Shown: one piece after another, positions 49,170 through 57,981 of the stretch
Layout of the letters: each line of letters begins with the position of its first letter
Position numbering within the stretch: position 1 is the stretch's first letter
Source of the DNA: Mucispirillum schaedleri ASF457
GTDB lineage: Bacteria; Chrysiogenota; Deferribacteres; Deferribacterales; Mucispirillaceae
Direction of reading: 5' to 3'
Assembly (NCBI RefSeq): GCF_000487995.2
Contig: NZ_CP097562.1
Coordinates: 1,423,001 to 1,487,000 of the forward strand
DNA: 64,000 nt
Program-made: the position numbers and the translations under genes
Notes under the pieces: generated by a model
What the model was told of the DNA's origin: nothing
The model's database searches: none
Seen by the model: the letters and a program-made list of their open reading frames with translations, nothing else

Positions 49170-49489
49170 ATAAAATTTTAATTGGTATAATAGTCATTGT
49201 CTTTATATATATTATTTTATTACTGCCACATATCATAAAAATCTACAATAGAATAAAAAAAGCTAATGACCAAGCTTCTTTTGAAGTTAATAAACAACAG
49301 CAATTAAATAGTAAACCTGTTTATAATAAATCTACTCTTAATTTTAATGAAATAACAATAAAAAATAGATATTATTTAGAAACTTTTATAAATAATATAA
49401 ACCCTCATTTACCGCCAGTATCAAGGGAAGAATCTAATATTGTTGATGTTAAAAGTCATATATTAAATAAAAATTTTTATAAAAATTAG
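49166..49489 (+). CDS. Small single-helix membrane protein coupled to the NERD gene
   Basis: A 107-aa protein with one N-terminal membrane helix (about residues 4-25, KILIGIIVIVFIYIILLLPHII). A basic, asparagine- and lysine-rich hydrophilic tail follows. ATGA overlap with the NERD gene indicates coupled expression and a possible membrane partner for it. No family recognised. Confidence 0.65.
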   Translation: MNKILIGIIVIVFIYIILLLPHIIKIYNRIKKANDQASFEVNKQQQLNSKPVYNKSTLNFNEITIKNRYYLETFINNINPHLPPVSREESNIVDVKSHILNKNFYKN

Positions 49490-49518
49490 GAATATCATTT
49501 CATATATAATTTTATCGT

Positions 49519-49549
49519 ATAAAAAAAGGGGAATTTAATGCTCCCCTTA
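49519..49549 (-). terminator. Terminator for minus-strand genes
   Basis: GGGGA and TCCCC arms (49528-49545) form a stem; on the minus strand it is followed by eight T. It faces the plus-strand genes' end as well and may act for both. Confidence 0.75.
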
Positions 49550-49602
49550 TAACATATTAAATATTGCGGTTAATGCAGAAATACAGAACTCAATACAGAA
49601 TG

Positions 49603-49909
49603 TTAATACTTATCACCATAGCTAGACATATAATCTATAAATGAACGCATATTTTCATTTAACTGCAAAATTTCTTTCAATATCTCTGAATTATATTGTG
49701 TTTGATATGCTTGAATTTGGAAGTGTCTTTCTGCTTTTTTCGCTTCATGGTCAAGTCTTTTCAAACGGTCATATCTTGCCTGCTGCTCTGAAAGTCTATC
49801 TAAATCAGCAGCTGAACATCCGCCCATTTGGAAGCAGGGAGATGAACGATATCAGCTCATAATTTGAAAAAAATAAGATAATAAGTATCGTTGCTATTTT
49901 TATATTCAT
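49603..49909 (-). pseudogene. Frameshifted exported coiled-coil protein
   Basis: A strong GGAGG site precedes an ATG at 49909 that opens a signal-like peptide (MNIKIATILIILFFS) but stops at 49805-49807. Another frame, overlapping, continues as MGGCSAADLDRLSEQQARYDRLKRLDHEAK to 49603, a charged coiled-coil segment of 74 codons. The second frame has no ribosome site of its own. The simplest reading is one secreted or lipid-anchored protein with a frameshift near 49830-49865. Its family is unknown; conjugation-associated exported proteins can look like this. Confidence 0.5.
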
Positions 49910-49960
49910 AACTCTCCTCCCAAATTTTGTCCAATAAAATTTTAGACTAACTATGCAGAA

Positions 49961-50200
49961 TTACAGCTGCATAGTTAGTTTATGCTTTTGTGGAATATGC
50001 AAAATATATATATTATATTCTTTTTGCTTGTTTTGTTCTTGTTTCTTTTCTTTATTAATATGCTGAGATAAAAATCCCTTACGCTCCTGCATAAATTCCT
50101 TACATATTTCTTTCAATTTATTCTGTCTTATTTCACATAACTTAAAAAACTGTGATGATACAGCAGATGAGTTTTTTTCATTACCGAGACTTACTATCAA
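49961..50200 (-). CDS. Short basic ORF, uncertain
   Basis: A 79-codon frame with a TTG start overlapping the TGA of an upstream frame (TTGA). It is lysine- and glutamine-rich (NKEKKQEQNKQKEYN). No family is recognised. It may be the tail of a broken gene. Confidence 0.3.
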   Translation of the reverse strand: MIVSLGNEKNSSAVSSQFFKLCEIRQNKLKEICKEFMQERKGFLSQHINKEKKQEQNKQKEYNIYILHIPQKHKLTMQL

Positions 50201-50417
50201 TTTTTTGCAGATTGTTCAAATATAGTATCTTTATTTATATCTATTTCTTTTGAGCTAAATACATTTCTTTGAAATACTTTCTCCAAATACTGCTCTTTAT
50301 TATTATTCAATAATTGATATTCTTCAAGAGCTATATTACAAAAATTAACTCTACTATCAATTATAAGCGGAGCGAATAATCTATTAAAACTTTTATATTT
50401 TAATATTAATTAAATAT
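50197..50417 (-). pseudogene. ORF remnant without a start codon
   Basis: An open minus-strand frame reading FNRLFAPLIIDSRVNFCNIA, then LEEYQLLNNNKEQYLEKVFQ, and ending SAKN at 50197. It looks protein-like but has no usable start before an upstream stop. It is probably a fragment of the same decaying element. The rest of 50418-50616 holds only AT-rich sequence and a solo IS-like end. Confidence 0.35.
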
Positions 50418-50539
50418 GTATTATTTGTATTTTTTTAAATTAGAAAATAGATGAATAAATATTGTATTTTAATCATTTCAGCTATCAAAAGACAGATACT
50501 TTAAATATGTAATGCACTACTGCAATATAGATAATTCAG

Positions 50540-50555
50540 ATTTTTGGTAAGTTCA
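50540..50555 (-). repeat. Solo IS3-type end
   Basis: On the minus strand TGAACTTACCAAAAAT, nearly the right end of the element at 3145-4596 (one C missing). No transposase or partner end was found nearby. Confidence 0.5.
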
Positions 50556-50616
50556 AAGACTGAAATATATTCTAAATTATTTTGCTTTTTTTAAATGTAT
50601 GCTGTAATATATATTT

Positions 50617-51747
50617 ATGAAAAAAATAAATTTTACAGTAATATTTATACTTCAATTATTTAATGTATTATATGCAGCTCCGTTGCAGTTCAGCCCTGCA
50701 CCAGATATTTCATCATATTTAAGTGATGATTTCCAAAATAATATACTGCCAAAAATCAGACCAGTATCTGATGCATACTTTAAAAAAACTGTAAAAAAAT
50801 ACACTCAAATATATACACCAGATAGTTTTATCCTATATCAGAATAAAATTGATGATAAATTAAGCATAAAAATTGGAAAGCAGTATTTGATGCCTAATTC
50901 CACACTTTCTATGCAGATATATTTAATAGAAAATCAAAGTGAATTTAGCTTTGTAGAAATATTTTTTATAGAATCTACTGGTAAAATCAGTCAGGTATAT
51001 TCTATATCTGGTTATGTATATACTTCCTTATTTGATACAGATAATAAAAGTTTTTCTTATAAACCACAGTGGCTTTATGGAACACTTGCTTTAATATATC
51101 ATGACAGTTCAGAATATACTGATTATGATATTTTAACAGATAAAAAAAGTGTTCGCCCTGCATCATTAATATTTATACCAGATAATGAAGAATATTTTTC
51201 AACCATTAATAATCCTGCCACATATCCTGCGGTAGATGTAATCAATAAAAAAAATGTGCTTACATTTTTAGTAAAAGACAGGCGTGTATTAGAATATTTT
51301 AATAAATATGAAGTAGAGCCGCAGGGAACATTTCAAAAATATTTTGGTGGTGCTGTTACAATGAAGGCATATATTTATGTATACAGTTACAGTATCAAAA
51401 GTATGGCAGATGATAAAAATAAAATAGAAATATTGTCAATCCCTGCACTTTTCCAGCTTGAAAGCGATAAAGGATATAACAGAAGCTATGCTTATCAGAA
51501 ATCATTTTATAAAAGCTTATCTATAAAAGAAACAAGTGATTATATGCGGGTCCTTGAAAAACCTAACGGTCATGAAATAACAGTTATAGAAAAAGTATAT
51601 TATAGAGCAAGAGATATACTATATACACCGTGGAATGATAAAGCAGCTGGAAAAGATATATGGTATGCTGTAATACTTCCGAAGCTGAATAAAACAGGCT
51701 ATGTTATAAGCAGTCAGGCAGATATAACAGAGAAAGGTGCAAGATAA
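50617..51747 (+). CDS. Secreted protein with C-terminal SH3-like domain
   Basis: A 376-aa exported protein with signal peptide about 1-20 (ending VLYAA). The long central part is not recognised. The last 70 residues (RVLEKPNGHEITVIEKVYYRARD, then WYAVILPKLNKTGYV) look like a bacterial SH3 domain, a fold common in cell-wall or surface-binding proteins. The stop overlaps the start of the formyltransferase gene by one base (TAATG), so they are co-translated despite no obvious functional link. Confidence 0.65.
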   Translation: MKKINFTVIFILQLFNVLYAAPLQFSPAPDISSYLSDDFQNNILPKIRPVSDAYFKKTVKKYTQIYTPDSFILYQNKIDDKLSIKIGKQYLMPNSTLSMQIYLIENQSEFSFVEIFFIESTGKISQVYSISGYVYTSLFDTDNKSFSYKPQWLYGTLALIYHDSSEYTDYDILTDKKSVRPASLIFIPDNEEYFSTINNPATYPAVDVINKKNVLTFLVKDRRVLEYFNKYEVEPQGTFQKYFGGAVTMKAYIYVYSYSIKSMADDKNKIEILSIPALFQLESDKGYNRSYAYQKSFYKSLSIKETSDYMRVLEKPNGHEITVIEKVYYRARDILYTPWNDKAAGKDIWYAVILPKLNKTGYVISSQADITEKGAR

Positions 51748-52637
51748 TGAGTTATAAAAACATATTTATATTTACAAATGGATATACAGGCTGCAAAGTT
51801 CTGCAGAAATTAAAGCAGTTAAGACAGACACCGTTTATTGCAACATCAGAGCAGACTAATTTAAGAAAGAAATCAAGCGGTGATATTTTATCATTTTCAA
51901 ATGATTTCCAGATATATGAAATAAATGGAGAATGTTACAGCAAAGCAAAGGATATACTTCCAAATGCTGATTTAATAATATGTATAGACTGGAAAAAAGA
52001 TTATTTTGAAAATGATAAGGCATCCTGCCCTGTATATTATATGCAGCCATCACTTTTACCAAAATACAGAGGGTATGGAGCTGTCAGTGAGCAGTTTATC
52101 CGTGGTGTAGTATATTCTGGAGTAACAATATATGAATATAATGGTGTAATAGATGGCGGCGATATTATATATCAGCAGGAAATAAAAGTAGAAAATTATT
52201 TTAAAGTATCTGATTTAATGGACAGACAGGCAGAATTAACAGCAGAATTTATTGCATCTTTATATAAAGGGGAAAAATACAGCAGAAAAAAACAGCAGGA
52301 AGAATATGCCTTTTATCTGCCAAAAATTAGGAAAAACAGTAAAAAAATTGATTTTAATGCAGATGCACTGTCTGTATATAATTTTATAAGAGCTTATACT
52401 TTTCCTTTCAGCGGTGCAGTATTTTACTTCAAAGGTGAAGAATATAAAATTATGGATGCATCTATTGAATCATGGAGCGGAATAGAGGGCAGACCTGGCG
52501 AGATTGTAACAATAAATGATTATGGTATTGTTGCAGCATGTGGAGAAGGCTCTATTTTAATAAAAGAAGTAGAGTATAATGGGCAGATTGTTAAATCATT
52601 AATGATGAATATATATGAGGGTGAAATACTTATATAA
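51747..52637 (+). CDS. Formyltransferase-family protein
   Basis: A 296-aa protein with the N10-formyl-THF transferase fold. The catalytic region reads MQPSLLPKYRGYGAVSEQFIRGV, then GVTIYEYNGVIDGGDIIYQ, giving the family's loop with the essential aspartate in DGGDI. In classic enzymes NPSLLP or NXH precedes it; here the asparagine/histidine pair is replaced (QPS), which may affect activity. A C-terminal domain (about 205-290) resembles that of Met-tRNA and sugar formyltransferases. A role on an amino sugar is plausible because of the glycan genes elsewhere, but unproven. Confidence 0.75.
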   Translation: MSYKNIFIFTNGYTGCKVLQKLKQLRQTPFIATSEQTNLRKKSSGDILSFSNDFQIYEINGECYSKAKDILPNADLIICIDWKKDYFENDKASCPVYYMQPSLLPKYRGYGAVSEQFIRGVVYSGVTIYEYNGVIDGGDIIYQQEIKVENYFKVSDLMDRQAELTAEFIASLYKGEKYSRKKQQEEYAFYLPKIRKNSKKIDFNADALSVYNFIRAYTFPFSGAVFYFKGEEYKIMDASIESWSGIEGRPGEIVTINDYGIVAACGEGSILIKEVEYNGQIVKSLMMNIYEGEILI

Positions 52638-52699
52638 ATATAAAACTGTGAAAAATAGTGATTGTTTCAAAAATTTTTTTTGTTTTTTTATTTTGTATA

Positions 52700-53519
52700 C
52701 AGGCAGTTAAAGAAATATGATGGGCCAGTTCAAAGTTTATGCTTGAAAAGTCGTAGACCATTGACCAGTCCAACTAAACACAGTGAATTAGAATTGGAGT
52801 TGATATCTACAATGTATGCAGCAAACGATTTATATGGTATGGCAGAGGTATATGTAAGACTTCTAGAATTTGGATATAATCGTAGTTCTGTAAGTATGTG
52901 TTGTGCAAATAAGGAAGAAAGGCTTAAAGTCATTAAATAAGGTAAAAAAGAGTTATACAATATATGAGAATATAACAGGTCAGTATATAGGTAACAAGGT
53001 TCAGATAGATATAAAATATGTTCCAAGGAATGTATAATGTTTCCAAGTTATAGCCAAAAATACTATAAGATAACGGCGATAGATGAATTCAGCAGAATGA
53101 GAGTATTAGAAATAGTAAAAGAAAAAAGCATATTTGAAACAGATAAATTTTTAGACAAACTGGAAAGTAAATTTGGCTTTCCAATAAATATCATTCAAGT
53201 GGATAATGGATATGAGCTTGTGAATGATAGAGAAGTAACAAATAAGAAAAGATACTTTGAAGAAACAGCAGACAAGAAAGGGTATACTATTAAACGAATA
53301 AGACCATACTCTCCATGGCAGAATGGAAAGGTAGAAAGAAGCTTTATGAGAAGATAGTAAAATTTTATATGCTAATAATAAATCTTACTTTAAAAATGAA
53401 TTAATTAATGCTGTTAAAATACACCAAGAACGATACAATGATACAATAATACTGCTAAAATATGCTTAAATTTTAAATCTCCATATGAGATTGTTGAAGA
53501 AAATAAGTTTATAATATAA
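52700..53519 (+). pseudogene. Degraded IS481-like transposase
   Basis: Several frames together spell one DDE transposase: LCLKSRRPLTSPTKH, then KKSYTIYENITGQYIGNKVQIDIKYVP, YYKITAIDEFSRMRVLEIV, INIIQVDNGYELVND (second aspartate), RIRPYSPWQNGKVERS (catalytic glutamate) and a tail ending FKSPYEIVEENKF. At least two or three frameshifts and a stop separate them. This order fits the integrase core of IS481/ISNCY-like elements and differs from the IS3 copy at 3.1 kb. Terminal repeats were not identified. Confidence 0.8.
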
Positions 53520-53597
53520 CAAAAGATAGTTTTTATTGAATCTGTAACATATGGCCTGTTAGTTAAGATATAGTTTTTATATTTTACAGATTTTTAA

Positions 53598-53626
53598 TTG
53601 ACAATAGATTTTAAATATTGTAAAAA
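53598..53626 (+). promoter_or_regulatory. Possible promoter of the cysteine peptidase-like gene
   Basis: TTGACA (53598-53603), 17 bases, TAAAAA (53621-53626), about 30 bases before the start codon. The -10 is weak. Confidence 0.35.
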
Positions 53627-53655
53627 CAATAATTGATTTATAAAATGGAGGGGCT

Positions 53656-54237
53656 ATGGCAGCAAAACAAGCAGTAAGACCATTAAAACAAGGTGATTTA
53701 ATAGGTATTTGTGGTGTTTATGCAATTATAAATGCTACAAAATATTTATTTCCAAAAGACCAGATTGATTTGGATGATTTATTTGCATTTATATTAACGA
53801 AAATAGATGAAAGAAATAATCCAAAACTTTTAACTGTTATTTTAAATGGTATGAGTAGGAGAACATTGGTAACTTTATATAATGATGTACTTAGAGAGTA
53901 TGTCTTTCATATCAAGAAAGATTTAGATATGGTGGCAGAAAAGAAAAAACTGGAATCTTCTCAAATAGGAACTGCTGTTCAAGAAATGAAAGAATTTTTA
54001 GACAGAAGTAATAAAGATGGAATACGCAGAATAATTATTGTTTGTATAGATGGTAAAATAAGCCACTGGACATGTATCACAAGAATAACAGATAAGAAAA
54101 TAGAGCTTTTTGATGGTGAAATAAAAAGTTATAATATTTCAAAATTTCACATTACAAAACAAGATGGTATAGTAGATTCTGATGAATTTTATATCTGCAA
54201 AGATAATGTAATATTTTTAGAAACTTATAGGGGCTAA
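53656..54237 (+). CDS. Predicted papain-like cysteine peptidase
   Basis: A 193-aa cytosolic protein. I infer a papain-like fold from Q12 and C19 in LKQGDLIGICGVYAIINA (oxyanion glutamine seven residues before the nucleophile), H137 in ISHWTCI and D153 in IELFDGEIKSY. Order and spacing match C39/C1-type peptidases. There are no export signals. A clear GGAGG ribosome site precedes it. It stands alone in the accessory region beside transposase debris, and a broken ORF follows. Function is not known; defence-related or bacteriocin-processing roles are only possibilities. Confidence 0.55.
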   Translation: MAAKQAVRPLKQGDLIGICGVYAIINATKYLFPKDQIDLDDLFAFILTKIDERNNPKLLTVILNGMSRRTLVTLYNDVLREYVFHIKKDLDMVAEKKKLESSQIGTAVQEMKEFLDRSNKDGIRRIIIVCIDGKISHWTCITRITDKKIELFDGEIKSYNISKFHITKQDGIVDSDEFYICKDNVIFLETYRG

Positions 54238-54254
54238 GAATATTAAAAAGATAA

Positions 54255-54488
54255 AATAATGATGAGAAGTTTTGTTGCCCAGCATATTTCAGTAAAAGTT
54301 CATAGCATGTTCATCATTACAATGGAACAGTTTGTAATGCTCCAGTAGGCAATTCATATTGTCAGGTTTTAAAAAATATTATGAAAAATAAAAATATTGG
54401 TGAAGAATATAAAATTGCAGGTTATTTTTTTAGTGATTGTGCAAAGAAACCATCTACGGGTTCTGTAAAAAATATGGACTATGTCTAG
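54255..54488 (+). pseudogene. Possible broken ORF after the peptidase-like gene
   Basis: Protein-like text is spread across frames: CNAPVGNSYCQVLKNIM, then GEEYKIAGYFFSDCAKKPS, ending before the terminator stem. There is no start codon in that frame. Family unknown; cysteine-rich. Confidence 0.25.
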
Positions 54489-54567
54489 TGGTTGTTAACT
54501 CCTTTATTTTATTTTTTTAGCTGAAAATAATATTTTATTTAAAGAGTTTTAACAACCACTTTTTTTA
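54487..54567 (+). terminator. Long-stem terminator
   Basis: AGTGGTTGTTAACTC (54487-54501) pairs with the GAGTT(T)TAACAACCACT arm ending at 54560, followed by seven T. It closes the accessory region. 54568-54768 is AT-rich with no gene. Confidence 0.75.
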
Positions 54568-54755
54568 TTGTTTTTTTCGCAATCGTTTTTAGATTTTACC
54601 TTATTATATACTAATTATAAATAATAATAATATTACTTAAATATATTTCCTATTTATTATCCAATATACTTATAATATTTATATATTCTAATTCTATTCT
54701 ATTGATATATTTTTACAATTAATAATATCAGAATAAGAATAATCTAGAGCCTTTG

Positions 54756-54764
54756 CCCCCCCCC
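54756..54764 (-). repeat. Poly-G tract (G9, minus strand) just after the efflux pump gene
   Basis: Nine C on the plus strand, 4 bases beyond the RND pump stop codon and outside any recognised coding frame. Confidence 0.75.
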
Positions 54765-54768
54765 TAGC

Positions 54769-57700
54769 TTATTTCCCCTTATTCAGCAGGCGTTTTATAT
54801 CCCTGTTTCTGCCAAAGTTTTTTAGCGGCAGTATATTTTTCAGTCTTGCAAAAAAGTTCTGTTTTTCTGTATCCTGCATATCTCCTGTATTTTCATCTTT
54901 TTTTAATCCGCCTCCTGTAAAAGAGTAAAGCACTGGAACTATAATCAATGTAAGCATAGTAGAGAATGCAAGCCCAAAAATTACTGCATTTGCCATAGGT
55001 CCCCAATACTGGCTCATTTCAGCTCCTGTTACAAACTTCATATTTTTAAAATCTATTCCATAGCCTGTAGCCATAGGAAGCATACCTAAAATAGTTGTCC
55101 ATGCTGTAAGCATTACAGGGCGGAAACGGACTGCTCCTGCTCTAATTATTGCATCTCTTGCTGCCATTCCTTCTGCCCGCAGCTGGTTTGTATAATCTAT
55201 CAGCACAATTCCATTATTTATAACAACTCCTGCCAAAGAAATAGTGCCTATACCTGTCATAATAATGCCAAAATTTGTATTTGTTATAACAAGCCCCCAA
55301 AATATACCGCCTATTGAGAGCACAATAGTAAATAATATTATAAATGTTTGAGATACAGAATTAAACTCTATTAAAAGCACCATCAGTATTAAAAACAATG
55401 CTGCAAGCAGAGCCTGTCCTAAAAACATACCTGCTTCCTGCTGGTCTTCTGTTTCTCCTGTATAGTTCATTGTATATCCTGACGGCAGTTCAAAATCTTT
55501 TAATATTTTCATAACATCCTGCATAACTTCCACACTGCTTCTGCCTTCTGCATTGGCTGTAACATTAACAACTCTTTTGAAATCTATCCTTGTAATAGTG
55601 CCAAAACCTGCACTTAATGTTACATCTGCCACAGAGGATATAGGCACATATTTACCCTGCGGTGTATTTATCATAAGGTTTTTTATATCGTCTATACTTT
55701 TTCTCTGTTCATCTGGCAGCCTGACTTTAATGTCATATTCATCATCGCCTTCTCTGTATTTGCCAACCTCAATACCATAAACAGAGCCGCGAACAGCCTG
55801 AGCTATACTTGAAGTATTAAGACCTAATAGTGCTGCTTTTTCTCTATCTACATCTATTCTTATTTCCGGCTTTGATTTTACATAATCATCCTTTAAATCC
55901 ACAAGTCCCGGTATCTGCTCTATTGTTTTTTTCACTTTTGCTGCAATACTTCCAAGCACATCAACATCTCTGCCTGATATTTCTATACTTACAGCAGCAC
56001 CAGTAGGAGGCCCCATCTGCTCTTTTTCCCACACAACTTCTGTACCGGGGAAGAAATTAAGCCGTTCCCTAATCCTGTTTATAGTGGCAGGGGATGGCTC
56101 GTTTCTATCTTCAAAATCTAAAAACTCTATTGTAAGCCTGCCTCTGTGGGTTGCTGTCCCACCTGCATCTGAATAGTCTGCAGCAGCACCACCAACTTCT
56201 CCAAGTGTAAGTTTTATATCATTTTCATTAAGAGTGGCTTCTCTAAATTTATTTACAAATCCGTTAGTTGTGGCAGCATTTGTGCCTTCTGGTGCATTTG
56301 CTCTTATAAAAACACGGGCAGGGTCGCTTTCTGGGAAAAACTCCACTCCAAGCCCTCTTGCCCCAAATAAAAACATAGGCAGTATTACAAAAAATATGGC
56401 TGCAAATAGTGCTGTGATTCTATGATTTAATGCAAAATTTACAGTTTTCATATAAAACTGTATAAATTTTCCAAACTTTAAATCGTTTTCTTCCCCTATG
56501 TGTTTATCATTTACCCGCATAAAAGTTGAGCTTATAACAGGATTAAAAACAAGTGCGACAAATAAAGATGAAAGTAGAGTAATAATAAGTGTAATTGGCA
56601 GGAATTTCATAAATCCGCCAATAACACCCGGCCAGAATGCCATAGGCAGAAATGCAAATACTGTTGTTAATGTGGAAGCTACAACAGGCCAGCCTATTTC
56701 TTCTGATGCAGCAATTGCCGCTTCCACTCTGCTTTTGCCTTCCTGCATGTGTCTGTATATATTTTCAACTATTACAATGGCATTATCCACAAGCATACCA
56801 AGAGCCATAATTAATGAAAACAATACAAGCATATTTAATGTTATTCCTAGAGCCTGCAGCACCATAAAAGATATAAGCATACTAAAAGGTATAATTACAG
56901 CTGCAAAAAGTGAATTTAATTTACCTAAAAATAAAAACAGCACTAGAAATACAAGTATAAAACCTGTAATCATATTATTTTCAAGTTCATTAACCATTGA
57001 TTTAATGTCTTTTGATATATCAGTAGTCAGTGTAAATTTAACAGCCGGTGGATACTCTGCCTCTGCATCTTTTATAGCATTTTTAACATCGTTTGCCATT
57101 TCTAATATATTTGCACCAACCCGTTTTTTAATAGATACGGATATGGCAGGCACACCATTTAATGAAGCATAGGAATCTTTATCTTCAAAAGAATCAAGCA
57201 CTCTTGCAACATCTCTTAAATATACAGGTATTCCATTCTTTACTGTAACAACTATATCTTCTATTTCCTTAGCATTAGTATATTCTCCGGGTATGCGGAC
57301 AAGATATTTACCCCTGCCAATATCAAGAGAACCGCCGGGGATATTGATATGCTCACCCTGCACAGCATTTGCTAAATCATTCATTGTAAGCGAATAAGAC
57401 TGCAGCCTTTCATAATCAAACACAATAAGTATTTCTCTATCTCTTGTTCCTGATAAATCTACTTCTAAAACACCTTTTATGCTTTCAAATTTATCCTGCA
57501 TTTCATCAGCTATTTTCTTTAAATCATGTTCAGGCACATCGCCAGAAATGGCTACAACAAACACAGGGAAATCGCTCATACTGATTTCTGTAATGATAGG
57601 CTCTTCTGTTAAATCCTGTGGCAAATCACTCTTAGCCTGGTCAACCTTATCCCTTACACGCTGTAAAGCCATATCAACATCAACATCAGGATTAAACTCT

Positions 57701-57978
57701 ATACTGATATTAGAAACACTTTCAGCACTGTATGAAATAATCTCTTTTACACCCTCTATGCCGCGTAATTTATTTTCTATTTTAAATGTAACAAGAGATT
57801 CCATATCAGTAGGCGAAACACCAGAATATATAGTTGTTATAAATATATATGGTATAGGAACATCAGGATTAGCTTCTCTAGGCAGGCTGATATATGCAGA
57901 TGACCCAAATATAATAAACACCATCATTAAGAGAAAAACAGCTTGTTTCCACTTTATAGCAGCTTTTGTTATAAGCAT
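54769..57978 (-). CDS. RND-family efflux transporter permease (HAE1-type)
   Basis: A 1069-aa proton-driven inner-membrane pump. The N-terminal helix and PREANPDVPIPYIFITTIYSGVSP segment are typical. Periplasmic porter loops lie at about 40-330 and 560-850, with twelve membrane helices around them. The helix 4 motif LVLFSLIMALGMLVDNAIVIVENIYRH carries the proton-relay aspartates, and the helix 10 counterpart is near residue 930. It works with the adaptor 3 bases upstream and an outer-membrane channel that is not in this window. Substrate (drugs, bile, metals) cannot be read, but the acidic relay favours the HAE family. Confidence 0.93.
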   Translation of the reverse strand: MLITKAAIKWKQAVFLLMMVFIIFGSSAYISLPREANPDVPIPYIFITTIYSGVSPTDMESLVTFKIENKLRGIEGVKEIISYSAESVSNISIEFNPDVDVDMALQRVRDKVDQAKSDLPQDLTEEPIITEISMSDFPVFVVAISGDVPEHDLKKIADEMQDKFESIKGVLEVDLSGTRDREILIVFDYERLQSYSLTMNDLANAVQGEHINIPGGSLDIGRGKYLVRIPGEYTNAKEIEDIVVTVKNGIPVYLRDVARVLDSFEDKDSYASLNGVPAISVSIKKRVGANILEMANDVKNAIKDAEAEYPPAVKFTLTTDISKDIKSMVNELENNMITGFILVFLVLFLFLGKLNSLFAAVIIPFSMLISFMVLQALGITLNMLVLFSLIMALGMLVDNAIVIVENIYRHMQEGKSRVEAAIAASEEIGWPVVASTLTTVFAFLPMAFWPGVIGGFMKFLPITLIITLLSSLFVALVFNPVISSTFMRVNDKHIGEENDLKFGKFIQFYMKTVNFALNHRITALFAAIFFVILPMFLFGARGLGVEFFPESDPARVFIRANAPEGTNAATTNGFVNKFREATLNENDIKLTLGEVGGAAADYSDAGGTATHRGRLTIEFLDFEDRNEPSPATINRIRERLNFFPGTEVVWEKEQMGPPTGAAVSIEISGRDVDVLGSIAAKVKKTIEQIPGLVDLKDDYVKSKPEIRIDVDREKAALLGLNTSSIAQAVRGSVYGIEVGKYREGDDEYDIKVRLPDEQRKSIDDIKNLMINTPQGKYVPISSVADVTLSAGFGTITRIDFKRVVNVTANAEGRSSVEVMQDVMKILKDFELPSGYTMNYTGETEDQQEAGMFLGQALLAALFLILMVLLIEFNSVSQTFIILFTIVLSIGGIFWGLVITNTNFGIIMTGIGTISLAGVVINNGIVLIDYTNQLRAEGMAARDAIIRAGAVRFRPVMLTAWTTILGMLPMATGYGIDFKNMKFVTGAEMSQYWGPMANAVIFGLAFSTMLTLIIVPVLYSFTGGGLKKDENTGDMQDTEKQNFFARLKNILPLKNFGRNRDIKRLLNKGK

Positions 57979-57981
57979 GGT

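Noticed and set aside
56498-57172. 224-codon plus-strand frame opposite the RND pump gene
   Set aside because: It is the antisense shadow of a well-conserved transporter and has no ribosome site or recognisable motif.
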